Source: Nostoc sp. B(2019) (GTDB taxonomy: Bacteria > Cyanobacteriota > Cyanobacteriia > Cyanobacteriales > Nostocaceae). From it: a DNA stretch of 64,000 bases. The notes under the pieces were generated by a model, which was not told the origin of the DNA, ran no database searches, and worked only from the letters and a program-made list of their open reading frames with translations. The position numbers and the translations under genes were made by a program. Location: assembly GCF_010091925.1 (NCBI RefSeq), contig NZ_WVID01000011.1, positions 124,001-188,000 on the forward strand, in the 5' to 3' direction. Positions 15,314 to 23,665 of this stretch are shown here, piece after piece; position 1 is the first letter of the stretch; each line of letters starts with the position of its first letter.

Positions 15314-15729
15314 CTGACAGGTGTAGGTATTTTACAACTAGGAGTCAAAATTAACTAAGGGTCTTTTTAACCAACATCCGAATGTGCCAGCAATGTACAT
15401 TCGAGTGGGTTGGTTTAGGATTGACCAGGAATAGGAACGACATCGGCAAGCGGTTGCCACGTATCTTGTAGTGGAACTCGATAAGTTCCTTTTCGACACT
15501 TGTGTCAAACTGCTCGATTTTGTCATCACCATACCAAAACTCCATGTCGCCAATCCAATCGCCTGGAGTATCGATAAATGTGGCATCTGCTTTGATACTA
15601 TGCACGACCACTGTGGATGGTACTCATTTTTCAGCATTTGAGTTACCTATCCCACTTAACTTCTATGCTTTATTTTCCGAGCGCTTCTAATGACTACTCA
15701 CTCTTGTGCAACAAACCTACACCTGTCAG
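15314..15729. mobile_element. 416-bp segment bounded by a perfect 15-bp inverted repeat
   Basis: CTGACAGGTGTAGGT at 15314-15328 is the exact reverse complement of ACCTACACCTGTCAG at 15715-15729. Outside the repeats both ends continue with G-rich / C-rich sequence (GGGGGCATGGG and CCCCCGCTCCCC). The segment between holds one minus-strand open frame of 86 codons. This geometry suggests a MITE or the remains of a small insertion element; I could not identify a clear target duplication. Confidence 0.45.
15351..15611 (-). CDS. Hypothetical protein inside the inverted-repeat segment (doubtful)
   Basis: An 86-codon frame starts at a GTG at 15611. The middle part, with DTPGDWIGDMEFWYGDDK and ELIEFHYKIRGNRLPMSF, looks like real protein (mixed charge, aromatic residues, no repeats), whereas the last 20 residues run into the inverted repeat end. 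I do not recognise a family. No Shine-Dalgarno precedes the start, and a stop occurs four codons upstream, so it may be the remains of a longer gene. It could be cargo of the inverted-repeat element. Confidence 0.3.
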   Translation of the reverse strand: MVVHSIKADATFIDTPGDWIGDMEFWYGDDKIEQFDTSVEKELIEFHYKIRGNRLPMSFLFLVNPKPTHSNVHCWHIRMLVKKTLS

Positions 15730-15808
15730 GCTCCCCCGCTCCCCTACTTCAAATACTACTTTTGCTCGTAATATTGAATACTATTAATTAAGTATAACTG
15801 CTATTAAA

Positions 15809-16294
15809 GTGTTAACATCTGTGTCGCGTAAATGTATTGTTATTGCTCCTGTTAGTCTGAGCATTGCATTGTTGGTTACTAGTTGCAGCGATAATAAAGC
15901 TTCCCAGTGTCAGCGACTAATTAAGCTCGTGAATGCAGGAACTTCTCTGATTGATGGAAATAAGGGAAAGCAGGTTGTAACTAGCGTGCAACTGTCTAAG
16001 GATTTAGAGTATATTACTAAATCGATTAAGGAACTGAACTTAAAAGATCCCAAGCTGAAAGAATTTCAAAGCGGTTTTGTGAAAGTTTTTGGAACTCTCT
16101 ATCAAGCGATCGCCAAGGCGGCTAAAGCTCTGAACGCAGCTAAAACAGCCGAAGACTCAGTATCGGGTAGGGAAAAAATCCAAAAATCTAGAGCCGAAAT
16201 TGACTTAGCACTGACAACAGCAGCCACAACTGTTGGTAAGCGATCGGATGCATTAGTAAAAGATCTGAATAAGTATTGTAGCCAGCCGGAATAA
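15809..16294 (+). CDS. Small lipoprotein of unknown function
   Basis: The 161-residue protein has a type II signal peptide: a hydrophobic stretch ending in the lipobox LVTSC, with the lipidated cysteine at residue 26. The mature part is helical and rich in Lys, Ala and Leu, with two further cysteines (CQRL near the start, KYCSQPE at the end) that could form a disulfide. Nothing in it identifies a function. The start is GTG at 15809; a second GTG four codons on would also give a signal peptide. A hairpin GCCAAG-TTTT-CTTGGC follows at 16345-16360. Confidence 0.75.
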   Translation: MLTSVSRKCIVIAPVSLSIALLVTSCSDNKASQCQRLIKLVNAGTSLIDGNKGKQVVTSVQLSKDLEYITKSIKELNLKDPKLKEFQSGFVKVFGTLYQAIAKAAKALNAAKTAEDSVSGREKIQKSRAEIDLALTTAATTVGKRSDALVKDLNKYCSQPE

Positions 16295-16375
16295 TCAATC
16301 TAGAAAATTGGTTCATAAGGAAATAAACCTTTCCCTTTTACCCAGCCAAGTTTTCTTGGCAGACTACTAGAACAC

Positions 16376-16507
16376 CGATTCAGTATTCAAGATAGGGGCG
16401 AGAAAAACCGATTATTTCGTAGAGACGTTGCATTGCAACGTCTCTACAGTCAATGATAATTGGTCGTTTTACTGAAAATAAATCGGGTTTTCGCAATTAC
16501 TGAATCG
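16376..16507. mobile_element. Nested palindromic MITE-like element
   Basis: The ends are inverted repeats: CGATTCAGTA (16376-16385) and TACTGAATCG (16498-16507), and pairing continues inward through GAAAAACCGATTATTT against AAATAAATCGGGTTTTC with small gaps. At the centre sits a second, perfect palindrome GTAGAGACGTTGCA-T-TGCAACGTCTCTAC (16419-16447), a repeat type found in many copies in cyanobacterial genomes. The whole 132 bp can fold into one long hairpin. It carries no gene. Confidence 0.62.
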
Positions 16508-16664
16508 ATGCTCTAGCGCAAGATCTCAGATAGCGAGACTTCATCGCATATCCAGAGATATCAGTAATTTTTATCACTAATTTTATAGAAATATTCCTGA
16601 CGCGCACCCGCTTTGTTTGTCAAAAGAAATATTGGTGCAAGTCAAATGAAATACCAGGATTTAT

Positions 16665-18536
16665 ATGAGTCTACTGATAGCGGGTGTGCTAACAACAGCG
16701 TCAATATCTGCGCTCAATTTACCAGAACAGCCTGTAACTCAGTCAGATAAGCTAGTGCAGCAGTCAACACAAGAACATTTATCTCAAATAGTCCCAACTG
16801 CTGAAATTACACCACCCGAATTTATACAACCAGATGAAATCGCAAATCCTCCATCAGTCATCAAAAGTAAGTACAAAAATATACTCAAAAAAAGTAGAGA
16901 AAAAATTCAATTCCAAAGTTCTCTTAACTTACCTGAATCCGAAAATCCTCAACCTGTAATAGAAGTTGCACAAAACCCAGAAAACACAAAAGAATTCTCT
17001 TCTCCACAACCTATAAATTCAGACTCAGACAACCAGATGTCTGAAATTACATCGGTGTCGCAACTTGAAGATGTGCAACCCTCTGACTGGGCTTTTGCTG
17101 CTTTGCAGTCTCTAGTAGAGCGCTATGGCTGCATTGCTGGATACCCTAATGGCACTTATCTAGGCAATCGTACTCTCAGCCGTTATGAATTTGCTGCTGG
17201 TTTAAATGCTTGTATGGAAAGGATTAACGAAGTTATTGCTAACAATAAAATTAATACTGTTAACAATGAAGATTTAGTTCAACTGCAAAGATTGGAAGCC
17301 GAATTTCAGCAAGAGTTAAAGCAATTACAAGAGCGTTTAGAGACTGTTCAAGAGCAAACAAGTGAATTGCAAACTAGTCAGTTTTCCACAACTACTCGAC
17401 TATTTGGTCAAGCGATTTTTAGCGTGCAGGGAACCAATAGCACTGATGTAGATTTATTTCCTAGAGATGGAATACCTGAACGCAAAGCAGAAACGAATCT
17501 GACTTTCAACAATAGTGTGCAACTAACGTTAGCAACTTCGTTTACAGGGCGAGATTTATTGCTAACAGGCTTATCTGCGGGTAATTTGGGTTCTACTGCA
17601 TCGTTGGTATCTACGAATATGGGGCGGTTGGGTTTCGAGTCAAATACAGATAACAATTTAGTTATTAGTGACTTGTCTTATCGATTTCCCCTCTCAAATA
17701 ACTTGGGAGTTGTTGTAGGTACAGCGGGAGTCAACCCAGTTAACACTTTTCGCGGTATTAGTCCCTTAGAAGGTTCTGGCGACGGCGCAATTTCTCTATT
17801 TGGTCAACGTAACCCGATTTTAGGCATTGGCAACGGTACAGGTGGTATAGGTTTTGACTGGCAAATTAGCGATCGCATCAGTCTACAGGGCGTTTATAGT
17901 GCAGAAATTCCCAGTTTTCCAGGCAATATCAACCAAGCCGGTCTATTTGGTGGTAGATGGACTGCTGGCGCTCAGCTAAGTTTAGCACCCACCAATGATA
18001 TTGATGTCGGAGTGCATTATCTTTACTCCCACTCCCCTGATGGCTTACTAGGAACTGGTATCGGCGATAATCAGTTGCTTTCGCCTTTTGCAGATGCTAC
18101 AGCTTTCGATACTCAAGCTGTTGGCGCTAGCGTTGCTTGGCGGATCAACCCTAACTTGCAGTTGGGTGGTTGGGGTGGTTTTTCTTCTTCCCAAGCAGTC
18201 AACCTTTCTGGAAGTGTGGAAACCACAAATTGGCTGGTATTCGCTGCTTTTCCTAATTTGCTGCGTCCTGGCAATTTAGGGGGTGTTCTCGTAGGACAAC
18301 CCCCCAAAATTACTTCTAGCACTTTACCTGAAGGATTTAATTTTCCCAACTTTTCTGATGGCGGGACAGCAGGTGGACGCAGTGACACATCAATTCACGT
18401 AGAACTGTTTTACCGCGCTCAGTTGAATGACAACATTGCCTTGACTCCAGGCGTATTCGTTATATTCAATCCTGATCACAACGCTGCTAATGAGCCTTTA
18501 ATAGTCGGAGCGCTGAGAGCAACCTTCCGGTTTTAA
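16665..18536 (+). CDS. OprB-type porin with SLH domain
   Basis: This is the typical cyanobacterial outer-membrane porin: N-terminal signal region, a Pro/Glu-rich linker, an S-layer homology domain (about residues 125-185, with DVQPSDWAFAALQSLVERY and CIAGYPNGTYLGNR), a coiled coil (about 205-245, LQRLEAEFQQELKQLQERLE), then an OprB beta-barrel to the end at residue 623. The barrel ends in an aromatic residue (ATFRF), as needed for outer-membrane insertion. The SLH domain binds pyruvylated cell-wall polymer and anchors the membrane. The substrate is unknown; such porins pass ions or small solutes. The N-terminus begins MSLLIAGVLTTASISAL, a short signal; a slightly longer start upstream cannot be excluded. 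Confidence 0.92.
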   Translation: MSLLIAGVLTTASISALNLPEQPVTQSDKLVQQSTQEHLSQIVPTAEITPPEFIQPDEIANPPSVIKSKYKNILKKSREKIQFQSSLNLPESENPQPVIEVAQNPENTKEFSSPQPINSDSDNQMSEITSVSQLEDVQPSDWAFAALQSLVERYGCIAGYPNGTYLGNRTLSRYEFAAGLNACMERINEVIANNKINTVNNEDLVQLQRLEAEFQQELKQLQERLETVQEQTSELQTSQFSTTTRLFGQAIFSVQGTNSTDVDLFPRDGIPERKAETNLTFNNSVQLTLATSFTGRDLLLTGLSAGNLGSTASLVSTNMGRLGFESNTDNNLVISDLSYRFPLSNNLGVVVGTAGVNPVNTFRGISPLEGSGDGAISLFGQRNPILGIGNGTGGIGFDWQISDRISLQGVYSAEIPSFPGNINQAGLFGGRWTAGAQLSLAPTNDIDVGVHYLYSHSPDGLLGTGIGDNQLLSPFADATAFDTQAVGASVAWRINPNLQLGGWGGFSSSQAVNLSGSVETTNWLVFAAFPNLLRPGNLGGVLVGQPPKITSSTLPEGFNFPNFSDGGTAGGRSDTSIHVELFYRAQLNDNIALTPGVFVIFNPDHNAANEPLIVGALRATFRF

Positions 18537-18687
18537 TTTTGTACTGATGTAAATGTAATAAAATACGCTAAATTCGTATCTCTGTAACCAGTGTTGAATA
18601 CTAGCGTCACGCAGTCTGAGCAAGGAAAACTTGTCTATCAACTCATGCGTGTTTTTTTCAATATGTGATAAAAGGAGCAAATTTTCC

Positions 18688-19785
18688 ATGAAATTAAATT
18701 CATCAATTAAGCTAGGTTGTGCAGTTGTTAGCAGCAGTTTAGTGGCAGTCATCACCGGTTTAAGTGGAGCAAGCGCTTCTGCTCAAATCACAATTCAAAG
18801 TACTGGTACATTGTCAGGAACTATTCAACTTCCTAGTATTAATCCCAATTTCAATGGCAGCATTACACGTGTAGATACTGATAACACAGGAACATACTCG
18901 CGGAACATAGGTTCTAGGAGTAATCCCAATTACGTTCCTGTGTACAAATCAGATTATGTAGCGGTAAGAACACGCTCGGATGGTAGTCTACATTACTACG
19001 TTGACTTTAAAGGCATTCCTATTGTCTCTTTCAATGGTGTTGTCACTTCACCAGTTCTCTCAGGTGGTGAATTAACGCCTTATAAATATCAGGGAAGATT
19101 AGCAGGAACTACATTTCAAGGAGTAGTTCAAGATGAATTTAATCTCACAAAAGCTTTATACACTGGGATTGTCACTGATCCAAAAACTGGAAACCAGTAT
19201 CAGGGTACTTTTGAAGTGAGTGGATACGGAGTGCGATATAGCGATCGCAATGGTGGCGCAAGTCCCACAGTCTTTGATTTCAAGTCTGATATCCCAGGTT
19301 CACCAAAGGTTACTTCCCTGAACATGACTAACTCCCCCTTGGCGAGATTGACAATCAAAGTACCTACAACTGCAACTCTCATAACTCCCGCACCAGTAGT
19401 TGGTGGTGGCAGTACACCCACACCCACTCCCGCACCAGTAATTGGCGGTGGTAGCATACCCACGCCTGCACCAGTAATTAGCAGTGTTAATACACCCACA
19501 CCTTTACCTGTAGTTAGTAATGATAGTGCGATCGCCGAAACTGTGCCGCAGACATTAGTTTCACCAACGCCTACAGCATTCACATCTGAGTCTACTTCCC
19601 CATTGCCTGCTGCTACACCCAATATGGAGTTTAGTAGCAGTGATTCTTCTGGAGTTAATCGAGTGGTTATCAACCCATCAACGCTTGCTTCAGGTGCTTG
19701 TTCACAAGATTCTGGAAATAGCTGTATAAAACCCTCTTTACCGAAGCAAGCGATCGGCCCTCGCAGCCGAGTGCTGTTGCGTTAG
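18688..19785 (+). CDS. Exported protein with Pro/Thr-rich tail, function unknown
   Basis: The start is taken at the ATG at 18688 because AAAGGAG lies 10-15 bases upstream and a good signal peptide follows (MKLNSSIKLGC to SGASASAQ, cleavage likely after ASA near residue 31). An earlier in-frame start at 18631 would bury this signal. The mature N-terminal domain (about 35-230) is strand-rich with repeated glycine and aromatic residues (YKSDYVAVRTRSDGSLHYYVDFKG). From about 230 the chain is low-complexity: repeated TPTPAPVIGGGS units, then a Ser/Thr-rich tail with two cysteines. The domain resembles other cyanobacterial exported proteins of unknown role. It follows the porin by about 150 bp on the same strand. 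Confidence 0.75.
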   Translation: MKLNSSIKLGCAVVSSSLVAVITGLSGASASAQITIQSTGTLSGTIQLPSINPNFNGSITRVDTDNTGTYSRNIGSRSNPNYVPVYKSDYVAVRTRSDGSLHYYVDFKGIPIVSFNGVVTSPVLSGGELTPYKYQGRLAGTTFQGVVQDEFNLTKALYTGIVTDPKTGNQYQGTFEVSGYGVRYSDRNGGASPTVFDFKSDIPGSPKVTSLNMTNSPLARLTIKVPTTATLITPAPVVGGGSTPTPTPAPVIGGGSIPTPAPVISSVNTPTPLPVVSNDSAIAETVPQTLVSPTPTAFTSESTSPLPAATPNMEFSSSDSSGVNRVVINPSTLASGACSQDSGNSCIKPSLPKQAIGPRSRVLLR

Positions 19786-20244
19786 TCATGTAGCATCATT
19801 AGTTGGTAAGGGGTTGGACAATTATTCCAAACTGAAGGCAAAAGCTTTGTATGGTTCTGGAACTTAAGCAGGCCAGAATGAAACTAATATCATAGCTAGG
19901 ATAAGGGCAACATCCAGTTAGGGAATTCCACCCGAAGTTATCAGTAGCACTTTTGCGACTCAGACTTGCTTTTGTGGTAGATTTTACCCTAATGATTTTC
20001 TGGCTATACTAGTGGCTTAAGCCGATTGATTGATAAATGTCAGCCCCCAGCATGAAACACCCAACAACTCTATGTTTCCGACATATATCAGTGTGCATTT
20101 GCTATTTAACTGGTACAAAATCTTGTTTAGAGTTAGAGCAAATAAATTTTCTAGAGACCATAAAAACTTTATTAGCGAATCACTGAGCAGACAAATACTA
20201 CAGAGCAAAATTAGATAAATCACACATATTCAGAGTAAGTAACT
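19786..20244. other. Intergenic region without recognisable feature
   Basis: About 460 bases, AT-rich. I see no gene, strong palindrome or tandem repeat; overlapping short open frames on both strands near 20017-20223 mirror each other and look incidental. Confidence 0.5.
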
Positions 20245-20907
20245 ATGAAAGAAGAATTGCTATCCAGAGTTTTGCAGGTCTTGCGAATTAATATGAGTTG
20301 GATGACTTGGAATTTATTTCTGGCTTTTATACCTTTAGCTTTAAGTGTGTGGCTATTTCGCATCAGGCGCAATCGTTCTTGGCTGTGGTGGCTGGGATTT
20401 CTAGTGTTCTATGCTTTCTTGCCGAACGCGCCATATTTGTTGACTGATGTTATTCACTTAATAGACGATATCCGCACGATTCAATCAGTGTGGATAATTA
20501 CTCTGGTACTTATTCCTGTTTACTTGGTAGTAATTCTGTCTGGATTTGAAGCTTACGTTATATCCTTGGTGAATTGGGGTTATTACTTACATCGTATTGG
20601 CAAAAGCCAATGGATATTATGGGTTGAGTTAATTACCCATTTCTTATGTGCTGTTGGTGTTTATTGGGGGCGGTTTTTGCGTTTCAACAGTTGGGATTTT
20701 ATTACTCAACCCGATGCTGTGTTGACTAGAGGTGTGGAGGAAATTCTTGGTAAACAGCCATTAGTAATTATCGCTATTACTTTTGTGATACTTGTCGGGC
20801 TTTACTGGATCATGAAACGAGTAACTTTGGGTTTTGTTAGGCAACCACAAAGTAGTTATCCTATCAAGACACAACAAGCAAATTCTAATACCCCTAATGC
20901 TGGATAA
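20245..20907 (+). CDS. DUF1361 integral membrane protein
   Basis: A 220-residue membrane protein with five to six predicted helices. It matches the DUF1361 pattern: MTWNLFLAFIPLALSVWLF (about 19-37), then LWWLGFLVFYAFLPNAPYLLTDVIHL with the conserved PNAPY.LTD.IHL motif, and GRFLRFNSWD near residue 145. The family is widespread in bacteria and has no established function; conserved Asp and His near the membrane face suggest ligand or metal handling, which is speculation. The C-terminal tail is short and polar. A weak GTAAG-type Shine-Dalgarno precedes the ATG. No operon partner is visible. Confidence 0.88.
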   Translation: MKEELLSRVLQVLRINMSWMTWNLFLAFIPLALSVWLFRIRRNRSWLWWLGFLVFYAFLPNAPYLLTDVIHLIDDIRTIQSVWIITLVLIPVYLVVILSGFEAYVISLVNWGYYLHRIGKSQWILWVELITHFLCAVGVYWGRFLRFNSWDFITQPDAVLTRGVEEILGKQPLVIIAITFVILVGLYWIMKRVTLGFVRQPQSSYPIKTQQANSNTPNAG

Positions 20908-21613
20908 TCAAAGGTTCATCAGCATGAGAAAAGAGCATAGCTAAATCATCTAAATGTTGTTGCTCATTTCCAATATTCTTGTGGGAATTTTGATGAACAT
21001 CTAAATCTTTGTTTGTCTGCAAATTTGATATTTATGCTTAGATCAGTGCAAAGCAAGTTTTCGGACTTTCTGCCAATCATAACCATACACATATTTATTC
21101 GTAGCAGTTGACCGACATAAAATAAAACACTTGTAGTACTTACGCACACTCTACGAATTCTTGGCGTTCTTCTCTTCGAGACGCTGCGCGTTGGCGGAGC
21201 CTCTCGCAGAGAAGGCGTCTTGGCGGTATGCCTCCGGCACGCTACGCGAACGATAAATTAAGCTTTTTGGCAACTTTTGCGTAAGTCCTGACTTGTTTAA
21301 GTTGGTATGCATTTAGTTTCCACTATCGTAGAAGTTAGGGGGAATAGGGGAGCTAAAGGAGAGAATAATTAATTACCTTTGACTCTTGACTCTTGGCTCC
21401 TGTATCTATTTCTCAACCTAAAGAAGAGTACATATACTAGGTAATTTCTTATCAAAAGAAAGATGAAACTAAACTTTCCTTGAGGTGAAATAAATACAGA
21501 TCAAACACTTGGACATAAATCGCCATCATTTGAGAATAACATCGTCCTGTCAGACCATTGATATTGAGGGTCTTGTTTGATTTAGCTAGTCACTTTGATA
21601 GGAGAGATATGAT
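20908..21613. other. 700-bp gap with a MITE-like element and tandem repeat
   Basis: Apart from the inverted-repeat element at 21138-21286, the stretch carries a short STRR (TTGACTCTTGACTCTTGG, about 21379-21397). On the minus strand at 20905-21005 an open run ending QQHLDDLAMLFSHADEPLIIQH looks protein-like but has stops close upstream and may be the tail of a lost gene. The baeRF3 gene start is preceded by GATAGGAGAGATATG, a good Shine-Dalgarno. Confidence 0.5.
21138..21286. mobile_element. MITE-like element with ACTTACGCA / TGCGTAAGT ends
   Basis: Nine-base terminal inverted repeats, ACTTACGCA at 21138-21146 and TGCGTAAGT at 21278-21286, enclose 149 bp with a GC-rich core of nested short palindromes (for example GCGTTCTTCTC against GAGAAGGCGT, and GGTATGCC). 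No coding capacity. The end sequence is of a type I associate with high-copy non-autonomous elements of Nostocales. Confidence 0.58.
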
Positions 21614-22786
21614 ATGCAATTAATTTCTAGAGAGGAGATAAAGACACTACTAGAACAGCCAAAAGGAAATTGTGTTTCAATTTATATGCCAACGCACCCA
21701 GCCGGACAGGAAGTGCGACAAGACCCAATTCGGTTTAAGAATTTGGTCAAAGAGGCAGAGACTCGCTTAATTGATGCAGGTTTAGAACAGAAAGAAGCGA
21801 TCGCACTGTTACAAAAAGCCACTGAACTTGATACCCAAGATTTTTGGGAGCAAAGGGGAGAGCAAGGACTAGCGATTTTTATTTCTAAAGATATTTTTCG
21901 CTACTATACCCTACCACTTAGTTTTCAAGAGTTGGTCGTAGTAACAGACAGGTTTCATATCAAGCCGTTGCTACCGATTTTAAATGGCGATGGTCGTTTT
22001 TACCTGCTGGCTTTGAGTCAACAAGATGTTAGGTTTTTTGAAGCAACACGCCATAGCATCAATGAGGTGGAGATAGAAAATCTACCTAAAAGTCTAGATG
22101 AAGCTCTCCAAATAGACGAGACTGCCAAAGAGGGTCAGTTCCGTAGCAGAATATCCAGAGGAGGAACCTCCAATTCTTCTTCACAACCGGGTGAGTTTCA
22201 TGGACAGGGAAGTCCTGACAGGGATAAACATCAAGAAGGCATCATAGAATTTTTTCACATTATAGATAGCGCATTGCACGAAAAATTGCGAGAGCAAAAA
22301 GCGCCTTTGGTGTTGGCTGGGGTTGAGTATCTCCTACCTCTATATAGACAGGCAAACACTTACCAGCATCTAATGGAAGAAGGTATCACTGGTAATCCAG
22401 AAATTCTCAGTGCTCAAGAGTTACATCACGAAGCTTGGCCCATTGTGGAGGCTGATTTCCAAAAGTCACAACAAGATGTTTTGGAGCGTTTCCATCAACT
22501 GTTTGGCGGTGATACCGGCAAAGCCACCAACAACCTCAAAGAAATTATCCCAGCGGCTTATTACCAACGAGTGGATTCATTGTTGGTTGCAGTTGCTCAA
22601 CAGCAATGGGGTTTGTTCGATCCAAGTTCGGAAACGGTTTATTTACATGAGGATAAAGAAACCGGTGATGAAGATTTACTGGATTTTGCTGCCGCTCATA
22701 CCTTACTAAATGGTGGTACGGTCTACGCTGTTCCGCCAGAAAAAATACCATATAGCACACCAGTTGCAGCGATTTTCCGATATTAA
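21614..22786 (+). CDS. baeRF family 3 protein (bacterial eRF1-like)
   Basis: The 390-residue protein reads like the bacterial relatives of archaeo-eukaryotic release factor 1, family 3. Typical are the opening CVSIYMPTHPAGQEVRQDPIRFKN (about residues 20-43), WEQRGEQGLAIFIS, RFHIKPLLPIL, and the C-terminal domain ending GGTVYAVPPEKIP. In eRF1-like proteins these three domains bind the ribosome and, in eRF1, trigger peptide release with a GGQ loop; I see no canonical GGQ, only a Ser/Gly-rich loop (GGTSNSSSQPGEFHGQGSPD, about 185-205) in the comparable position. A role in ribosome rescue or hibernation is only inference. A strong AGGAGAG site precedes the ATG. Confidence 0.85.
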   Translation: MQLISREEIKTLLEQPKGNCVSIYMPTHPAGQEVRQDPIRFKNLVKEAETRLIDAGLEQKEAIALLQKATELDTQDFWEQRGEQGLAIFISKDIFRYYTLPLSFQELVVVTDRFHIKPLLPILNGDGRFYLLALSQQDVRFFEATRHSINEVEIENLPKSLDEALQIDETAKEGQFRSRISRGGTSNSSSQPGEFHGQGSPDRDKHQEGIIEFFHIIDSALHEKLREQKAPLVLAGVEYLLPLYRQANTYQHLMEEGITGNPEILSAQELHHEAWPIVEADFQKSQQDVLERFHQLFGGDTGKATNNLKEIIPAAYYQRVDSLLVAVAQQQWGLFDPSSETVYLHEDKETGDEDLLDFAAAHTLLNGGTVYAVPPEKIPYSTPVAAIFRY

Positions 22787-22837
22787 ACATTCTGACGGTG
22801 TTGTATAAAGTTAACTGTACTATATACAACACCAATA

Positions 22838-23656
22838 ATGAAGGTTATTCGTTTCTTTGTTAGTCAATCTCTAATCAGTTTAGCTCTTTTGAGCGCTGCG
22901 GCATTTAGCCAGGCTGCCATAGCAGAAACGATAAGTGGACAATCGGGCAATGTGCGGGCAGAAATATCCTACGATCAGCCACAGGAATATCAGTATAAAA
23001 ACGTCAGGTTAAAAATTATTCGAGCAGGTAATACTGTTTTCGATCAAAAGCTGCCGCAAGAAAATGAATATGACAGACCTGTAGGTGGATTGTTTGAAGA
23101 ACAAGAAAACAAGTTACCAGTGCTAGGCTTAGACGGCAACAAAGAACCAGAAGTAGTTGCCGATTTCTATACAGGTGGAGCGCACTGTTGTACTTATTCA
23201 TTAATTTACCGCTACAACAGCCAATCCAAGCAGTACCAGAAGATTCGTCACGAATGGGGTAATGGTGGCTATCGACTTAGGGATTTAGATAAGGACGGTT
23301 TACCAGAGTTTGAAAGTCGAGACGATCGCTTTGCTTATGCTTTTACAGCCTATGCTGCTTCTGGTTATCCCTTACAAATTTGGCAGTATCGCCAAGGCAA
23401 GATGATTGATGTTACCCGCCGCTATCCTAAATTAATCTACAATCACGCCTCTGAGTTATGGCAAACTTTTTTAGAAGCACGGAAGCAAGGTGATGACGGC
23501 AAGGGCTTTTTAGCTCCTTACTTGGCAAATAAATATATGCTGGGTCAAGGACAGGATGGTTGGCAACGTGTACAGCAAGCTTATAAAGGACGAGATCGCA
23601 CTAAGTACTTTGCTGATTTACGTAAATTTTTACGCGAAACTGGATATATTAAGTAA
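22838..23656 (+). CDS. Exported protein with FG-GAP/VCBS-like repeat
   Basis: A 272-residue protein with a clear signal peptide (residues 1 to about 29, ending AAIAE after a hydrophobic core ISLALLSAAAFS). The mature protein contains LGLDGNKEPEVVADFYTGGAHCCTY and LRDLDKDGLPEFESRDDRF; runs of the form D.DKDG.PE resemble calcium-binding FG-GAP/VCBS-like repeat loops, and the CC pair may form a disulfide. The C-terminal half is helical with KQGDDGKGFLAPYLANKYMLGQG. It is a type common in filamentous cyanobacteria with no assigned role; a periplasmic location is likely. It starts 51 bases after the baeRF3 gene on the same strand and may share its transcript. Confidence 0.78.
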   Translation: MKVIRFFVSQSLISLALLSAAAFSQAAIAETISGQSGNVRAEISYDQPQEYQYKNVRLKIIRAGNTVFDQKLPQENEYDRPVGGLFEEQENKLPVLGLDGNKEPEVVADFYTGGAHCCTYSLIYRYNSQSKQYQKIRHEWGNGGYRLRDLDKDGLPEFESRDDRFAYAFTAYAASGYPLQIWQYRQGKMIDVTRRYPKLIYNHASELWQTFLEARKQGDDGKGFLAPYLANKYMLGQGQDGWQRVQQAYKGRDRTKYFADLRKFLRETGYIK

Positions 23657-23665
23657 AATTCCAAA

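Noticed and set aside
19200-19673. 157-codon minus-strand frame opposite the Pro/Thr-rich exported protein
   Set aside because: Antisense of the low-complexity tail; Val/Gly repeats mirror the PTPAPV repeats.
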